DNA of 64,000 nucleotides from an uncultured bacterium (GCA_949292175.1 CASEYJ010000003.1:62001-126000); one strand, 5' to 3'; shown: positions 16,459 through 25,704, counted from the first letter of the stretch. Numbers and translations are program-made. Notes: generated from the letters alone by a model not told the origin.

Positions 16459-17420
16459 AATTTTAAATTCTTAACTTCATCCAAAATCTTTTTCGTAGCA
16501 TCAGGGACAGCAGCTTTAATAAGGCAACCGGCAGCAAGCTTGTGTCCACCACCGCCAAATTTCTGACACACAGCTGAAATATCAACATTTTCACTTCTCA
16601 TTGAAACTTTAGAAGCTGTGCTGGAAATTTGTTTTACTATAAAAGCAACCTCCACAGATTTTATTGCACGTAACTTTTCGGCTAAACCTTCTGTGCAATC
16701 TTCGGCAGCATTAAATTTTTCCATATCCTTTTTGAATACGGTAATATAAGCAATTTTATCATTCTCTAGAAATTCAGCATTATTTAAGCAATAAGCTTGG
16801 AACAATACATGCTCTTTTGTATTAGATTCATAGCAATATCTGTATATATCAGAAGGAACAACTCCAATATCAACAAGCGCACCCGCAACTTTTAAAGCAT
16901 TACTATTAGTATTATTATATTTAAAAGCTCCGGTATCTGTTAATATTGCAGTATATAAACATTCCGCAGTCTTACTTGAAATCTTCCAATTCATTTTTGT
17001 CATAAGAGAATATAAAACTTCTCCGGTAGAGCTTGCATTTGGTGAAACAAAATTCAACTCACCATAATTCTCATTTGTAACATGGTGATCGATATTAACA
17101 GTATGTTTAGCTTTCTGGAAAAGAACTGCAGACTCAAACATTCTATCTTCAGAAGCCACGTCAACATTAATAACCAAATCATACTCACGAGATTTATCAA
17201 ACTCACTGACATGTTTTGCCTCATCTACATAAGGAATAAATTTAAAAATTTCAGGACATTTCGACATAAGAAGCATATTCGACTTCTTACGAAAATTATC
17301 TCTTATCGCAGAATATAATCCGCACATACTTCCTAAAGTATCGCCATCAGGGTTTATATGCGAAACTATAAGTATATTTTTAGAAGCTTTTATGATATCA
17401 TTTAATTGTATCCAGTCCAT
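16455..17420 (-). CDS. nrnA: DHH/DHHA1 phosphoesterase, nanoRNase/pAp phosphatase (NrnA type)
   Basis: A 321-residue two-domain enzyme. The DHH domain has S-H-I-N-P-D-G-D-T-L-G-S (residues about 20-31), V-D-V-A-S-E-D-R and N-I-D-H-H-V-T-N; the C-terminal DHHA1 domain ends with G-G-G-H-K-L-A-A-G-C. Family members degrade 2-5-mer RNA and remove the 3' phosphate of pAp. First gene of the nrnA-yihY pair. No ribosome site is seen; TAAAAT ends 6 bases before the ATG, so the message is probably leaderless. Confidence 0.93.
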   Translation of the reverse strand: MDWIQLNDIIKASKNILIVSHINPDGDTLGSMCGLYSAIRDNFRKKSNMLLMSKCPEIFKFIPYVDEAKHVSEFDKSREYDLVINVDVASEDRMFESAVLFQKAKHTVNIDHHVTNENYGELNFVSPNASSTGEVLYSLMTKMNWKISSKTAECLYTAILTDTGAFKYNNTNSNALKVAGALVDIGVVPSDIYRYCYESNTKEHVLFQAYCLNNAEFLENDKIAYITVFKKDMEKFNAAEDCTEGLAEKLRAIKSVEVAFIVKQISSTASKVSMRSENVDISAVCQKFGGGGHKLAAGCLIKAAVPDATKKILDEVKNLKL

Positions 17421-17454
17421 TTCTATATTTTAACACAAAATTACGGGGAAGCAA
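17418..17454 (-). promoter_or_regulatory. Promoter of nrnA abutting the start codon (leaderless)
   Basis: Minus strand: TTGCTT (17449-17454), 16-base spacer, TAAAAT (17427-17432), six bases, ATG (17418-17420). The -35 box overlaps the ribosome site of the divergent dciA-like gene. Confidence 0.5.
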
Positions 17455-17456
17455 AT

Positions 17457-17783
17457 TTGAAAAAAATACTATACACAGATTTTGTATCCACAGAAGAATT
17501 AATGGCCGAACTTTTAGAACAAAAGGATTTTAAGAAAGCTATGACGCGTTCTAACCTGTATAAATTCTGGGGAAAAGTTGCTGGTGCAAAATTTGCAGGA
17601 AAATCCAGACCATATTCAATGCTAGGTGGCGGAATTATGGTAATAGCGTGTGAAAATCCAGTTGTAGCTCAAGAGCTTATGCTCAAAAAAACTCAACTAC
17701 TTATTAAATTTAAACCTTACCTCGAATCCCTTAAAATAAAGGTAAAAGACCTGCGTTTTGATACAAAAAAATGGGAAGCTTAA
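17457..17783 (+). CDS. DciA-like (DUF721) protein
   Basis: A 108-residue protein matching DUF721: L-Y-K-F-W-G-K-V-A-G, then K-S-R-P-Y-S-M-L-G-G-G-I-M-V-I-A-C-E-N-P-V-V in mid-protein (the W-x-x-V-V-G and S-x-x-G-x-L-x-V motifs of the family). DciA is the ancestral loader/regulator of replicative helicase DnaB in bacteria lacking DnaC, so this may act at replication initiation. The start is a TTG at 17457, chosen because GGGGA precedes it and the alternative at 17406 has none and lies in the nrnA coding region. Confidence 0.75.
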   Translation: MKKILYTDFVSTEELMAELLEQKDFKKAMTRSNLYKFWGKVAGAKFAGKSRPYSMLGGGIMVIACENPVVAQELMLKKTQLLIKFKPYLESLKIKVKDLRFDTKKWEA

Positions 17784-17886
17784 CTTTTAACATTAACTTT
17801 TGTAACAAAAAATATGACTTGTGAAATTCGCTTTTTCTCAAATACTTTATATAAACAAGAAGAGTATAATTTAAGGAGAGAGCAAA

Positions 17887-18231
17887 ATGACATTCTTAGC
17901 AATTGATGCCCAAAAGAGCTTGTTCACGTTACAAAAGAGTCAAACTGAATTTGAACAAATGCTTATATTAAACCAAATCAACTGGTGTACTAAACAGATG
18001 AACTACGTTACACAACAATACAATGAACTATATGGTGACGACGCTGAAGCTCCAGATCTTGAAGAGGATCCATATTTCGTCATGTTACAACAAACCGAAG
18101 AACAGCTTCAGACTCGTAAATCCAATCTAGATTCACAGATTTCACTTTTAAACGAAGAAATCAACTCTAGTAAGACAATGATTAACAACAACATCAAACA
18201 ATCTTGTGGTTTGAACTTACTCGGAGGCTAA
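17887..18231 (+). CDS. Unknown coiled-coil protein
   Basis: A 114-residue, almost wholly helical protein: Gln-rich N-terminal helix (K-S-Q-T-E-F-E-Q-M-L), an acidic break (D-D-A-E-A-P-D-L-E-E-D), and a second helix (E-E-Q-L-Q-T-R-K-S-N-L-D-S-Q-I). It ends C-G-L-N-L-L-G-G. No signal peptide and no recognised family. AAGGAGAGAG precedes the ATG and TATAAT lies a little further up (17866-17871). The two-helix hairpin shape resembles small structural or chaperone-like proteins, but no function can be assigned. Confidence 0.7.
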   Translation: MTFLAIDAQKSLFTLQKSQTEFEQMLILNQINWCTKQMNYVTQQYNELYGDDAEAPDLEEDPYFVMLQQTEEQLQTRKSNLDSQISLLNEEINSSKTMINNNIKQSCGLNLLGG

Positions 18232-18258
18232 TAAGTAAACAAAAAGAATTAAAAAATA

Positions 18259-18322
18259 AAAAGAAGTTTGTAGTGATGTGCTCAGGATTTAATTTCCCAA
18301 GAGCAACCTACAAACTTCTTTT
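18259..18322. terminator. Long bidirectional terminator sharing the folD stop codon
   Basis: A perfect 15-bp stem (18259-18273 with 18308-18322) closes a 34-base loop that has its own short stem (TGCTC/GAGCA). The right arm is the last four codons and stop of minus-strand folD; T-rich tails occur on both sides. It ends both folD and the convergent gene at 17887. Confidence 0.8.
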
Positions 18323-19156
18323 ATTTTGTTTCTTATATAACTTTACAGTATTCAACATCAAAGAAGCAATAGTCATAGGCCCAACACCACCTGGAACAGG
18401 GGTAATATATGAAACCTTCTTTGATACAGCATCAAAATTTACATCCCCACGAACCTTACCGGAATCATCTTTAAAAATTCCGACATCAATGACTACACAT
18501 TCATCTTTCATCATATCATCTTCTATTAATACTTCCCCTACTGCAGAAATTAAAACATCTGCAGTTTTTGTTATATCTTTGAGATTTTTTGTATGACTAT
18601 GACAAATAGTAACTGTGGCATTTCTCTTTAATGTCATCAAAGCCATCGGTTTACCGACAAGGTTAGAACGCCCAACAACAACGACGTGCTTTCCATCCAA
18701 ATCTATATTATACTCATCTAACAGAAACAGTATCCCCTGAGGAGTACAAGGATAAACGGCTGGCTCTAAACCCGTAAATAGCCTTCCACAATTCTCCAAA
18801 GTAAAACAATCAACATCTTTTTCAGGAGATATTGCATCAATTACATTTTGTTTGTTTATATGCTTTGGCAAAGGAAGCTGAACCAATATAGCATTAACAG
18901 AGCTATCCCTATTTAATTCATTAATCTTTGCAAGCAAAACATCTTCACTAACATCCTGTGGATAAGTTATCACAGTAGAAACGATCCCTAGACTTTCAGC
19001 AGTTTTTCTTTTGTTATTAACATAAATTTTACTCGCAGGATCTTCACCAACCAAAATTACCGCAAGAGAAGGCTTAACCTCAAACTCATCAATTTCTTTC
19101 TTGAGATTCTCTAACAGCTTATTTCTTAAACTTTTTCCATCTAAAATCACTGCCAT
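18308..19156 (-). CDS. folD: Methylene-THF dehydrogenase/methenyl-THF cyclohydrolase
   Basis: A 282-residue bifunctional FolD that interconverts 5,10-methylene- and 10-formyl-THF. Signatures: Y-V-N-N-K-R-K-T-A with the catalytic Lys, V-Q-L-P-L-P-K-H, D-V-D-C-F, V-V-V-G-R-S-N-L-V-G-K-P for NADP, and the closing P-V-P-G-G-V-G-P-M-T. The ATG at 19156 is one base after the CooC-like stop and has AAGGTGG inside that gene, so it is co-translated with the C1-related genes upstream. Its product, 10-formyl-THF, is the co-substrate of the transformylase at 10467. Confidence 0.96.
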   Translation of the reverse strand: MAVILDGKSLRNKLLENLKKEIDEFEVKPSLAVILVGEDPASKIYVNNKRKTAESLGIVSTVITYPQDVSEDVLLAKINELNRDSSVNAILVQLPLPKHINKQNVIDAISPEKDVDCFTLENCGRLFTGLEPAVYPCTPQGILFLLDEYNIDLDGKHVVVVGRSNLVGKPMALMTLKRNATVTICHSHTKNLKDITKTADVLISAVGEVLIEDDMMKDECVVIDVGIFKDDSGKVRGDVNFDAVSKKVSYITPVPGGVGPMTIASLMLNTVKLYKKQNKRSL

Positions 19157-19157
19157 A

Positions 19158-19910
19158 CTACTCACCACCTTGAGGCAAATTCAATCTGAAATAAAATTGT
19201 TTTATCGCATCCTGAACGACTTTAGAATCCCTTTGGATTGAATGTTTAAGTAATTCATTATCAAAAGGAATTACTCCAAGAACATCCAAATCATATTTTT
19301 TCAACAAATCGTAAACAGAAGTCAAATCATTGTTATCAACCTTATTAATTACAACTCCGATCTGATTTCCTGCTGCATATTTTGCACTGAACTCTTCAAT
19401 ACGCTTAGCCAAATGAGCAGATTCTTCAATTGGATTAGCAACAATAATCGTCGTATCAATTTCCGTATCAACAAGCTGGTTTAAGTACTTCAAATCAAAT
19501 TCGCAATCAAAAATGACAATATCATATCTATCAATAAGTTTTTGAACCGCACAGTTAATCTGACCAGTAATAGGACATCTGCAATCTTTTGATCCAACGA
19601 ACCAAGAAACAATCAAATCAACATTTTCGTCAATTGAAACAAGAATATCTTCCATCGCCCACTCAATAAACTCCTGCTTTGACATGTTTTCAGGAATCCC
19701 AGTCTTATATTCGTGTTTCCCGCTGCGGATACCATAAATAGTATTTCTTACATCTAAACCAAAACTGTGACCCAGTTCACTTGAAAGGTCATTATCAAAA
19801 AGTAATATAGACTTTTCAGGAAACAGTTCCTGAAATAATCTTAAAAACGCTTTAGTAATAGTTGTCTTACCACTCCCACTCTTACCGGTTACTGCAAGTT
19901 TAAATGTCAT
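19158..19910 (-). CDS. CooC-like nickel/cofactor-insertion ATPase (MinD superfamily)
   Basis: A 250-residue deviant-Walker ATPase. Residues 9-17 are G-K-S-G-S-G-K-T-T, with the signature Lys10; D-N-D-L-S follows. A C-x-C pair at Cys110/Cys112 matches the metal-binding C-x-C of CooC proteins, which place nickel into CO dehydrogenase or acetyl-CoA synthase. No CODH or ACS gene is in the window, so the client is unknown; activation of a corrinoid protein is another option. It starts 10 bases after the MetE-like gene with GAGGT, and folD follows by one base. Confidence 0.8.
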   Translation of the reverse strand: MTFKLAVTGKSGSGKTTITKAFLRLFQELFPEKSILLFDNDLSSELGHSFGLDVRNTIYGIRSGKHEYKTGIPENMSKQEFIEWAMEDILVSIDENVDLIVSWFVGSKDCRCPITGQINCAVQKLIDRYDIVIFDCEFDLKYLNQLVDTEIDTTIIVANPIEESAHLAKRIEEFSAKYAAGNQIGVVINKVDNNDLTSVYDLLKKYDLDVLGVIPFDNELLKHSIQRDSKVVQDAIKQFYFRLNLPQGGE

Positions 19911-19920
19911 AATACCTCAT

Positions 19921-20994
19921 TTATCTATACATTTTCTTTAATTCTTCAGACAGTTCTTTGGTTAATTTAAAAGCCTTACCTGCAAGCTCAATTGATAAAC
20001 TACCTGCACCGCAAGATGTTGAAACAAGTGAACCATCTAAAATTAGTTTCTCATTAATACCCTTGTTAGTCAAATATTTTACAGCCTCTACAAATTTATC
20101 AACCATAACAGCTAAATCAGCCTTGACTAAAGCATCCTTATCGAGAGTTGGAACAACTCCCCAAACAATTTTTCCACCAGCCAAAAGAAATTTTTCAACT
20201 TCATCAGCATAAACACTCAAATTCTGAGAAAAACTATATGCATCCAAGTTAATTAAGTTAACTCCACATTTTACAGGAAGGCTCCAATCACATTTCCCGC
20301 AACAGTGAATTGCACTTAATCCACCTGCCCCCTTAATCACATCAGAAAGTTCTTTAAGCATACCAACGACATCTTCATCAGATATAGTGACGTAAGCAGA
20401 TGTTCCTAATTGCGATATAGAAGGCTCGTCTATGAATATAATAGGAGTTGTCTCAGGCGAAACTTCGTTTATTTTTTTTATCTGCCACAAAGCCTTTAAG
20501 GAAAGTACCTTAATTATAATTTCTCTCAAAGTTTCATCATAATAAGCGCATTTTCCATCCTTATCGACCAAAGTTGTAGATAGAGTGAAAGGGCCAACCA
20601 GCTGACCTTTCGCAAAAGCCGGCTTCTTTGATTGAACAAAATTTAAAAAGCTTGGAATGGAACTTGCAAAACTTTCCGAAATAGAATATTTCTCAAGAAG
20701 TTCATCACCTTCCCCAGCCACAACGGTCTCATAATCTAAAAACAATTGTTCTAAATCATCATAAAAGCCATCATACTCTATATCTAAATAGGACCTATCA
20801 ATAAAAAATGAAGGCATACCCTCCAAAAACTGGAGAATCATGTCTTCATTTTTACTAACCTTTACCATCTGAGGCCAAAAAGGCACTCCAAAAAAATATT
20901 TTTCGATTAACGTAAAAGCGTCCTTGACAGAGGTGTGAGGCATTGAACCTATCGCTAAGCACTCAAGATTTAATTTACTTAAATCAGCCCCCAT
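19921..20994 (-). CDS. UROD/MetE superfamily protein resembling folate-independent core methionine synthases
   Basis: A 357-residue single TIM-barrel of the UroD/MetE superfamily. The C-terminal half carries metal-site motifs: I-H-C-C-G-K-C-D-W, where H-x-C fits the zinc ligands of MetE, and T-S-C-G-A-G-S-L-S, where Cys fits the last ligand. The N-terminal domain of full MetE is absent. Core-MetE proteins of anaerobes move a methyl group from a corrinoid protein to homocysteine; corrinoid methyltransferases (MtaA/CmuA type) are relatives, so the substrate is open. The ATG at 20994 follows AGAGGG; a TTG one codon upstream is less likely. It follows rplI by 16 bases. Confidence 0.75.
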   Translation of the reverse strand: MGADLSKLNLECLAIGSMPHTSVKDAFTLIEKYFFGVPFWPQMVKVSKNEDMILQFLEGMPSFFIDRSYLDIEYDGFYDDLEQLFLDYETVVAGEGDELLEKYSISESFASSIPSFLNFVQSKKPAFAKGQLVGPFTLSTTLVDKDGKCAYYDETLREIIIKVLSLKALWQIKKINEVSPETTPIIFIDEPSISQLGTSAYVTISDEDVVGMLKELSDVIKGAGGLSAIHCCGKCDWSLPVKCGVNLINLDAYSFSQNLSVYADEVEKFLLAGGKIVWGVVPTLDKDALVKADLAVMVDKFVEAVKYLTNKGINEKLILDGSLVSTSCGAGSLSIELAGKAFKLTKELSEELKKMYR

Positions 20995-21010
20995 CAAACC
21001 CTCTTTAAAA

Positions 21011-21502
21011 CTACGCTTCTTCAGATACTTCTTCTACTGATTCTTTCAAGATTTCAGAAGCTGTAACTGAAATTGCTAATTCGCATTTAACTTTAGAAGT
21101 TAATTTGATAAGCATAGTGTAAGAACCAACTTTGTTGATAGGAGCGTTAAGAGATACGTTCTTTCTATCAACTTCGATACCAGATTGAGCCAACAATTCT
21201 TCAGCCAATTTCTTAGTAGTGATTGTACCGAACAATTTACCAGATTCACCAGCTTTTGCACTCAATTTCAATTCGCCGAATTTTTCAATTTTTTCAGCAG
21301 TAGCAAGAGCTTCTTGGTGAAGTTTTTCTTGTTTAGCTTTAATTCTAGCGATATTCTTTTCACGGTTTTTAACAGCACCTTCAGTTGCTACTTCAGCTAC
21401 GTTTTGAGGAAGTAAGAAATTTCTAGCGTAACCGTCTTTAACGTTTACCATATCACCAGCTTCGCCCAAATTCTGAACATCTTTCTTTAATATAACTTGC
21501 AT
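21011..21502 (-). CDS. rplI: 50S ribosomal protein L9
   Basis: A 163-residue L9. N-terminal domain: K-K-D-V-Q-N-L-G-E-A-G-D-M-V-N-V-K-D-G-Y-A-R-N-F-L-L-P in sense, with the invariant G-Y-A-R-N-x-L motif; then the long connecting helix (charged Lys/Glu stretch) and the 23S-binding C-terminal domain with K-L-F-G-T-I-T-T-K. It is slightly long because of an acidic C-terminal tail. AAGGAG precedes the ATG. It appears to lead the transcript containing the MetE-like, CooC-like and folD genes. Confidence 0.97.
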   Translation of the reverse strand: MQVILKKDVQNLGEAGDMVNVKDGYARNFLLPQNVAEVATEGAVKNREKNIARIKAKQEKLHQEALATAEKIEKFGELKLSAKAGESGKLFGTITTKKLAEELLAQSGIEVDRKNVSLNAPINKVGSYTMLIKLTSKVKCELAISVTASEILKESVEEVSEEA

Positions 21503-21594
21503 AATAAGTCTCCTTTTTCTATTTATATTTCTATCGTAAAAAAATACTACAACAAAGATAAATGTTTGTCGATAGTTTTTTTCTGAATGTTAAG

Positions 21595-22413
21595 CTATTT
21601 AAGCCCCTTCTTCTTCATACCATAGTCAATTATCATATTAATAAGGCTTTGAGGCAATTTTGCCGCAATTTCAGCAGCCAAAGCATCGACTCCAATTGTG
21701 TATGAAGGCTTAGGATTTTTATTCGCATCAATTTTTCTTATTAATTCAACAACTTTCCCGACAGGAAGACCTCGCTTTTCATTCTTGGCAGCATTTCTTG
21801 CAAGAAATTTCATTTGACGTTCATAAGACTTATCTCCCTCAATGCTATCCTGATTTATCTGAATAGATTTACCCCAAAGAGGAGTAGCTATTACACCGGG
21901 TTTTACAGAAACTACTTTTATCTTATGTAAAGACTCAAGTTCAAACGCATTAAATAAAATATCTAACGCTCTTTTAGAAGCACAATAAGGGGCAATAAAT
22001 GGGAAAATTCCCAAGCTTGCCATAGAACTTATATTAATTACACGTCCGCCTTCCAAAACAGGCATCAATTTCTGTGTAAATCTTAGGTGAGAAAAAGTAT
22101 TAATCTCAAACTGTTTCCTCAACTTACTCATCGGCATATTTTCCATTGGACCGGCCATAACACAACCGGCACCATTGATAAGCAAATCAACTTTCTCAAC
22201 TTGACGTTTTATAAATACAGCTGCACCATCAATAATAGATGTTTTTTCCATATCTATAAAAAACGGAATGATATTAGATGATATTTTTTTTAACGGAATT
22301 TCGTAATCCGGATTTCTATATCCGGCAAAAACGATACAATCTTCAGCAAAACTCTCAGCAAGCGCCCTGCCAATACCGGATGTAGCACCTGTAATAACAA
22401 CAACTCTCTTCAT
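21595..22413 (-). CDS. Short-chain dehydrogenase/reductase
   Basis: A 272-residue classical SDR. T-G-A-T-S-G-I-G-R-A (9-18) binds NAD(P); N-G-A-G, the catalytic Ser in I-N-I-S-S-M, and Y-C-A-S-K supply the active site. Membrane-associated lipid or retinol-type SDRs have similar C-termini. Its ATG overlaps the PilC stop by one base (TAATG), so it is translated from the pilus-assembly transcript, yet nothing in the fold links it to pili. Substrate unknown. Confidence 0.9.
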   Translation of the reverse strand: MKRVVVITGATSGIGRALAESFAEDCIVFAGYRNPDYEIPLKKISSNIIPFFIDMEKTSIIDGAAVFIKRQVEKVDLLINGAGCVMAGPMENMPMSKLRKQFEINTFSHLRFTQKLMPVLEGGRVINISSMASLGIFPFIAPYCASKRALDILFNAFELESLHKIKVVSVKPGVIATPLWGKSIQINQDSIEGDKSYERQMKFLARNAAKNEKRGLPVGKVVELIRKIDANKNPKPSYTIGVDALAAEIAAKLPQSLINMIIDYGMKKKGLK

Positions 22414-23636
22414 TATTCTACGTATGATCCAAATAGTGGTAAGTACAGAGCTAACGCCAAAGTCAATACGATACTACCAATAACGATTAACATTAAAGGC
22501 TCAATCATCTTTGTCATAGTATCAACAATTGCATCAAGTTTTTTATCAATATACTTAGTAGCCTGCTCAAGCATATCACCCAAACGACCTGATTGTTCAC
22601 CAGTTGCAATCATAAACAAAATCATTTTTGGAACAGATTCAGTCGTTCTCAAAGCAACTGACAAGTGCTGACCTTGTTGAACTAAACCGGTAGCAACCTC
22701 AATCTTTTGACGCAAAGTATAGTTAGTCAAAGTCAAGTTAGCAAGGTACAAACATTCAACGATAGGAACACCTGCGTCATAAGCAACCTGCATAACTGCA
22801 ATAAAGTTCGCAAAATTTGAATACTGAATCAAATCTTTTAATAAAGGAATATCCAAAGAAATTTTATCAATTTGTCTACGGCTAGTTGGCCATTTAAATA
22901 ACCATATAACAGAAAATACCACAGCACATAACATAAATGGAACAAATATCCAATACTGTCTTAAGAACAAACCGGCATCCATCAATGTTTGAGTAATCCA
23001 AGGCAATGCCTTACCCATGTTGTCGAACATATCCTTGAAAACAGGGAATACGAACATCAACATAACTAATACAATAATAACAGCCAAACATATTACGAAG
23101 ATCGGATACATCAATGTACCAATAACCTTACTTCTAATATTAGCTTGTTTAGTCAAAATTTCTAACAAACGGTCAAGTGTTTTTTCCAATTCACCGGAAT
23201 CTTCACCGGCTTTACAAAGACCGATATAAACTTGTCCAAATTGTTCAGGATATTTAGCCAATGTATCAGCGAAAGTCGCACCAGCCATAATCTGACGTCT
23301 TAACTCTTTCGCAACCAATCTGATTTTTAACTTAGCAGCATCATTCTCAATGAACATCAAAGATTCAATCATTGGAATACCTGAAGAAGCCAATATTTGT
23401 AAGGTTGACGTAAACTCCATCTTATCTGTTAAGCCCAAAGTTTTCATCTGACCAGGCTTAACACTTGAAGCAGAATCAGACTTAGCGTCCTTACCTACTT
23501 TTTCCTCATAGACTTTAGTCGCCAAAAACCCAAGCTTACGGATATTATCACGCGCCTCACGTATATCCTCAGCTTCAACTTTACCTTTTACAACTTCTTT
23601 TCCGTTTTTTAATGCTTCATAGTTATATATCGCCAT
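22413..23636 (-). CDS. pilC: Type IV pilus/type II secretion inner-membrane platform protein (PilC/GspF)
   Basis: A 407-residue polytopic protein with two copies of the T2SSF domain (about 75-195 and 275-400). It shows the N-terminal Y-x-Y-E-A-L start, the G-E-x-S-G-x-L motif (here A-G-E-D-S-G-E-L and T-G-E-Q-S-G-R-L, one per repeat) and three or more membrane helices near 175-250 and 378-400. It is the membrane platform that couples the ATPase to pilus or pseudopilus growth. It follows the ATPase gene by 11 bases. Confidence 0.94.
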   Translation of the reverse strand: MAIYNYEALKNGKEVVKGKVEAEDIREARDNIRKLGFLATKVYEEKVGKDAKSDSASSVKPGQMKTLGLTDKMEFTSTLQILASSGIPMIESLMFIENDAAKLKIRLVAKELRRQIMAGATFADTLAKYPEQFGQVYIGLCKAGEDSGELEKTLDRLLEILTKQANIRSKVIGTLMYPIFVICLAVIIVLVMLMFVFPVFKDMFDNMGKALPWITQTLMDAGLFLRQYWIFVPFMLCAVVFSVIWLFKWPTSRRQIDKISLDIPLLKDLIQYSNFANFIAVMQVAYDAGVPIVECLYLANLTLTNYTLRQKIEVATGLVQQGQHLSVALRTTESVPKMILFMIATGEQSGRLGDMLEQATKYIDKKLDAIVDTMTKMIEPLMLIVIGSIVLTLALALYLPLFGSYVE

Positions 23637-23647
23637 ACTAATAAATC

Positions 23648-25675
23648 CTATTCATTTACAATTCCAAGTACACGAACAAATTCTTCAATTGTTGTCTGAC
23701 CATTCAAAATATGACCAATACAAGACTGGTTAAGAGTTCTCATACCGTTTTTAACAGCTAACTCTTCTATTTCAATATCATGCGCACCTGTCGCAATTAA
23801 CTTTCTAATACCCTTGTTAATTGTCATAATTTCATAAACACCAAGACGGCCCTTATATCCTGCGAAACCGCACTTATTACAACCTTTAGGTCTATACAAA
23901 GGAGTCTTCATGATACGTTCGATCTCAGCCTCATCAACAGTAATTTGAGAAACTTCTTCTCTGGTTGGGAAGTATTGTTCTTTACAATCATCGCACAACT
24001 TTCTTACAAGACGTTGAGCAATTACGCCAGCCAATGTTGAAGCAACCAAGTAATCCTTCGCACCCATTTCAACCATACGAGTAACAGTAGCTGCTGCTGA
24101 GTTGGTGTGAACTGTACTTAAAACAAGGTGACCTGTCAAAGCTGCTGAAATCGCAATTTCAAGAGTTTCATAGTCACGAATTTCACCAACGAGGATAATA
24201 TCAGGGTCTTGACGCAATATAGCACGCATACAAGACGCAAACGTAATACCTGCTTTGGCGTTAATTTGTGATTGGTTAATACCTTCAAGTTTAATTTCTA
24301 TCGGGTCTTCAATTGTAGTAATGTTAACATCTTCATTGTTCAAGCTTTTCAAAACCGAATACAATGTAGTTGTTTTACCTGAACCGGTAGGACCAGAAGT
24401 TAAGATAATACCGTTCGGGCTACAAGTCATAACTTTGATTTTTTCAATATCTTCCGGAGTACCACCAACAAGATTAATATTCTTATCAGCAGCATTCAAT
24501 GAAACAGCCGGCGCCAATACACGGATACAAACCTTTTCTTTACCAGCAACAGGCAATGTGTTAATACGGAAGTCATATGATTGGTTTTTATATTTTATAG
24601 AGAACGTACCATCCTGAGGACGTCTGTGCTCTGCGATATTCATTCTTGATAAAACTTTGAAACGTGAAATTACAGAAGTTTCAACTTTAGAAGGAATATC
24701 CAAAACCTTTGATAACATACCATCTTTTCTGTAACGAACAATGTACCCTTGAAGCCTTGGTTCTATGTGGATATCGGAAACGTGAGTATCAATAGCTGTC
24801 GTAATAATTTGGTTTACAAATTTAGCAATAGAACCGCTTGAATCCTGCAATTCATTATCTACTTGTTCCCACAAAGAACTTTCAACCTGAAGCGTTGCAG
24901 TTTCATCCTCGATTTGCTTGATAATGCTTTGGGTTTCTTTTTTCTGTTCTGAGAAAAAGGTCTCCATACAATTTGTGAACTCATAGTGAGTCATCAATAA
25001 TTGTTTAGGATTTTGACCAGTAAGATAAATAATTTCTTTTAATACGTCAGGCTTTACCGGTGCAACTACACCTAAAACCAACGTCTTACCATCTGAAGAT
25101 ACAGGAACAACCTTATTATTTTTAATAAAATCTTCAGGTAATATGTTTATAAACGCACTTTGTTTTGCAAGCTGGTCTGCAGTAACCATATCGAAACCAG
25201 TCTGACCATGCAAAACCTCTTTCAACTGCTCTAAAGTAATGAACCCTAACTTAAACAGCATTGATCCAACAGGCACTTTTTGGCGCTTACTTTCTGCCAA
25301 AGCCTGCAAGAGTTGAACATCAGTAATATATCCTTTTTCAATAAAAAGTTCACCTAACTTAGACTGAGGTTGAGGCACAACATTCGGAATAACCTTTTCT
25401 TCTTTCTGAACCGGTGCCATCTTCGCTGTCAAATCAGCAATTAACTCATCTAAATCCTTATCTGAAACTTGTATAAATTTAATGGGATAATTTAAAAACT
25501 GTTTTAATTTTTCATTAACAGCATCTTTATCTGATGTAGATTTTATAGCAACAAACAAGTACTTGTCTTTGACACTGATAGGAACAAATTTATATTGTTC
25601 CATCAGTGCACTATCGACTTTATTAAGTATCTGTTTATTTATACTATTTTTTAATCTGTTTTGTAATTCGTTCAT
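23648..25675 (-). CDS. pilB: Pilus/type II secretion assembly ATPase (PilB/GspE)
   Basis: A 675-residue hexameric ATPase powering pilus or pseudopilus assembly. It has N-terminal MshEN-type repeats (about 100-240), the Walker A G-P-T-G-S-G-K-T-T-T near residue 428, the Asp box, Walker B with D-P-D-I-I-L-V-G-E-I-R-D, the His box T-G-H-L-V-L-S-T-V-H-T-N, and a Cys4 zinc site (C-D-D-C and C-N-K-C). PilT is excluded by the long N-terminus and the Cys4 zinc site. A weak AAGAAAAAGAA site precedes the ATG. It lies between the secretin and PilC. Confidence 0.95.
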   Translation of the reverse strand: MNELQNRLKNSINKQILNKVDSALMEQYKFVPISVKDKYLFVAIKSTSDKDAVNEKLKQFLNYPIKFIQVSDKDLDELIADLTAKMAPVQKEEKVIPNVVPQPQSKLGELFIEKGYITDVQLLQALAESKRQKVPVGSMLFKLGFITLEQLKEVLHGQTGFDMVTADQLAKQSAFINILPEDFIKNNKVVPVSSDGKTLVLGVVAPVKPDVLKEIIYLTGQNPKQLLMTHYEFTNCMETFFSEQKKETQSIIKQIEDETATLQVESSLWEQVDNELQDSSGSIAKFVNQIITTAIDTHVSDIHIEPRLQGYIVRYRKDGMLSKVLDIPSKVETSVISRFKVLSRMNIAEHRRPQDGTFSIKYKNQSYDFRINTLPVAGKEKVCIRVLAPAVSLNAADKNINLVGGTPEDIEKIKVMTCSPNGIILTSGPTGSGKTTTLYSVLKSLNNEDVNITTIEDPIEIKLEGINQSQINAKAGITFASCMRAILRQDPDIILVGEIRDYETLEIAISAALTGHLVLSTVHTNSAAATVTRMVEMGAKDYLVASTLAGVIAQRLVRKLCDDCKEQYFPTREEVSQITVDEAEIERIMKTPLYRPKGCNKCGFAGYKGRLGVYEIMTINKGIRKLIATGAHDIEIEELAVKNGMRTLNQSCIGHILNGQTTIEEFVRVLGIVNE

Positions 25676-25704
25676 TTCTTTTTCTTATGTATACCGAGTA
25701 TAAA

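Noticed and set aside
24255-24617. 120-codon open frame antisense to the PilB gene
   Set aside because: Shadow of the conserved ATPase core; no start signal or family resemblance.
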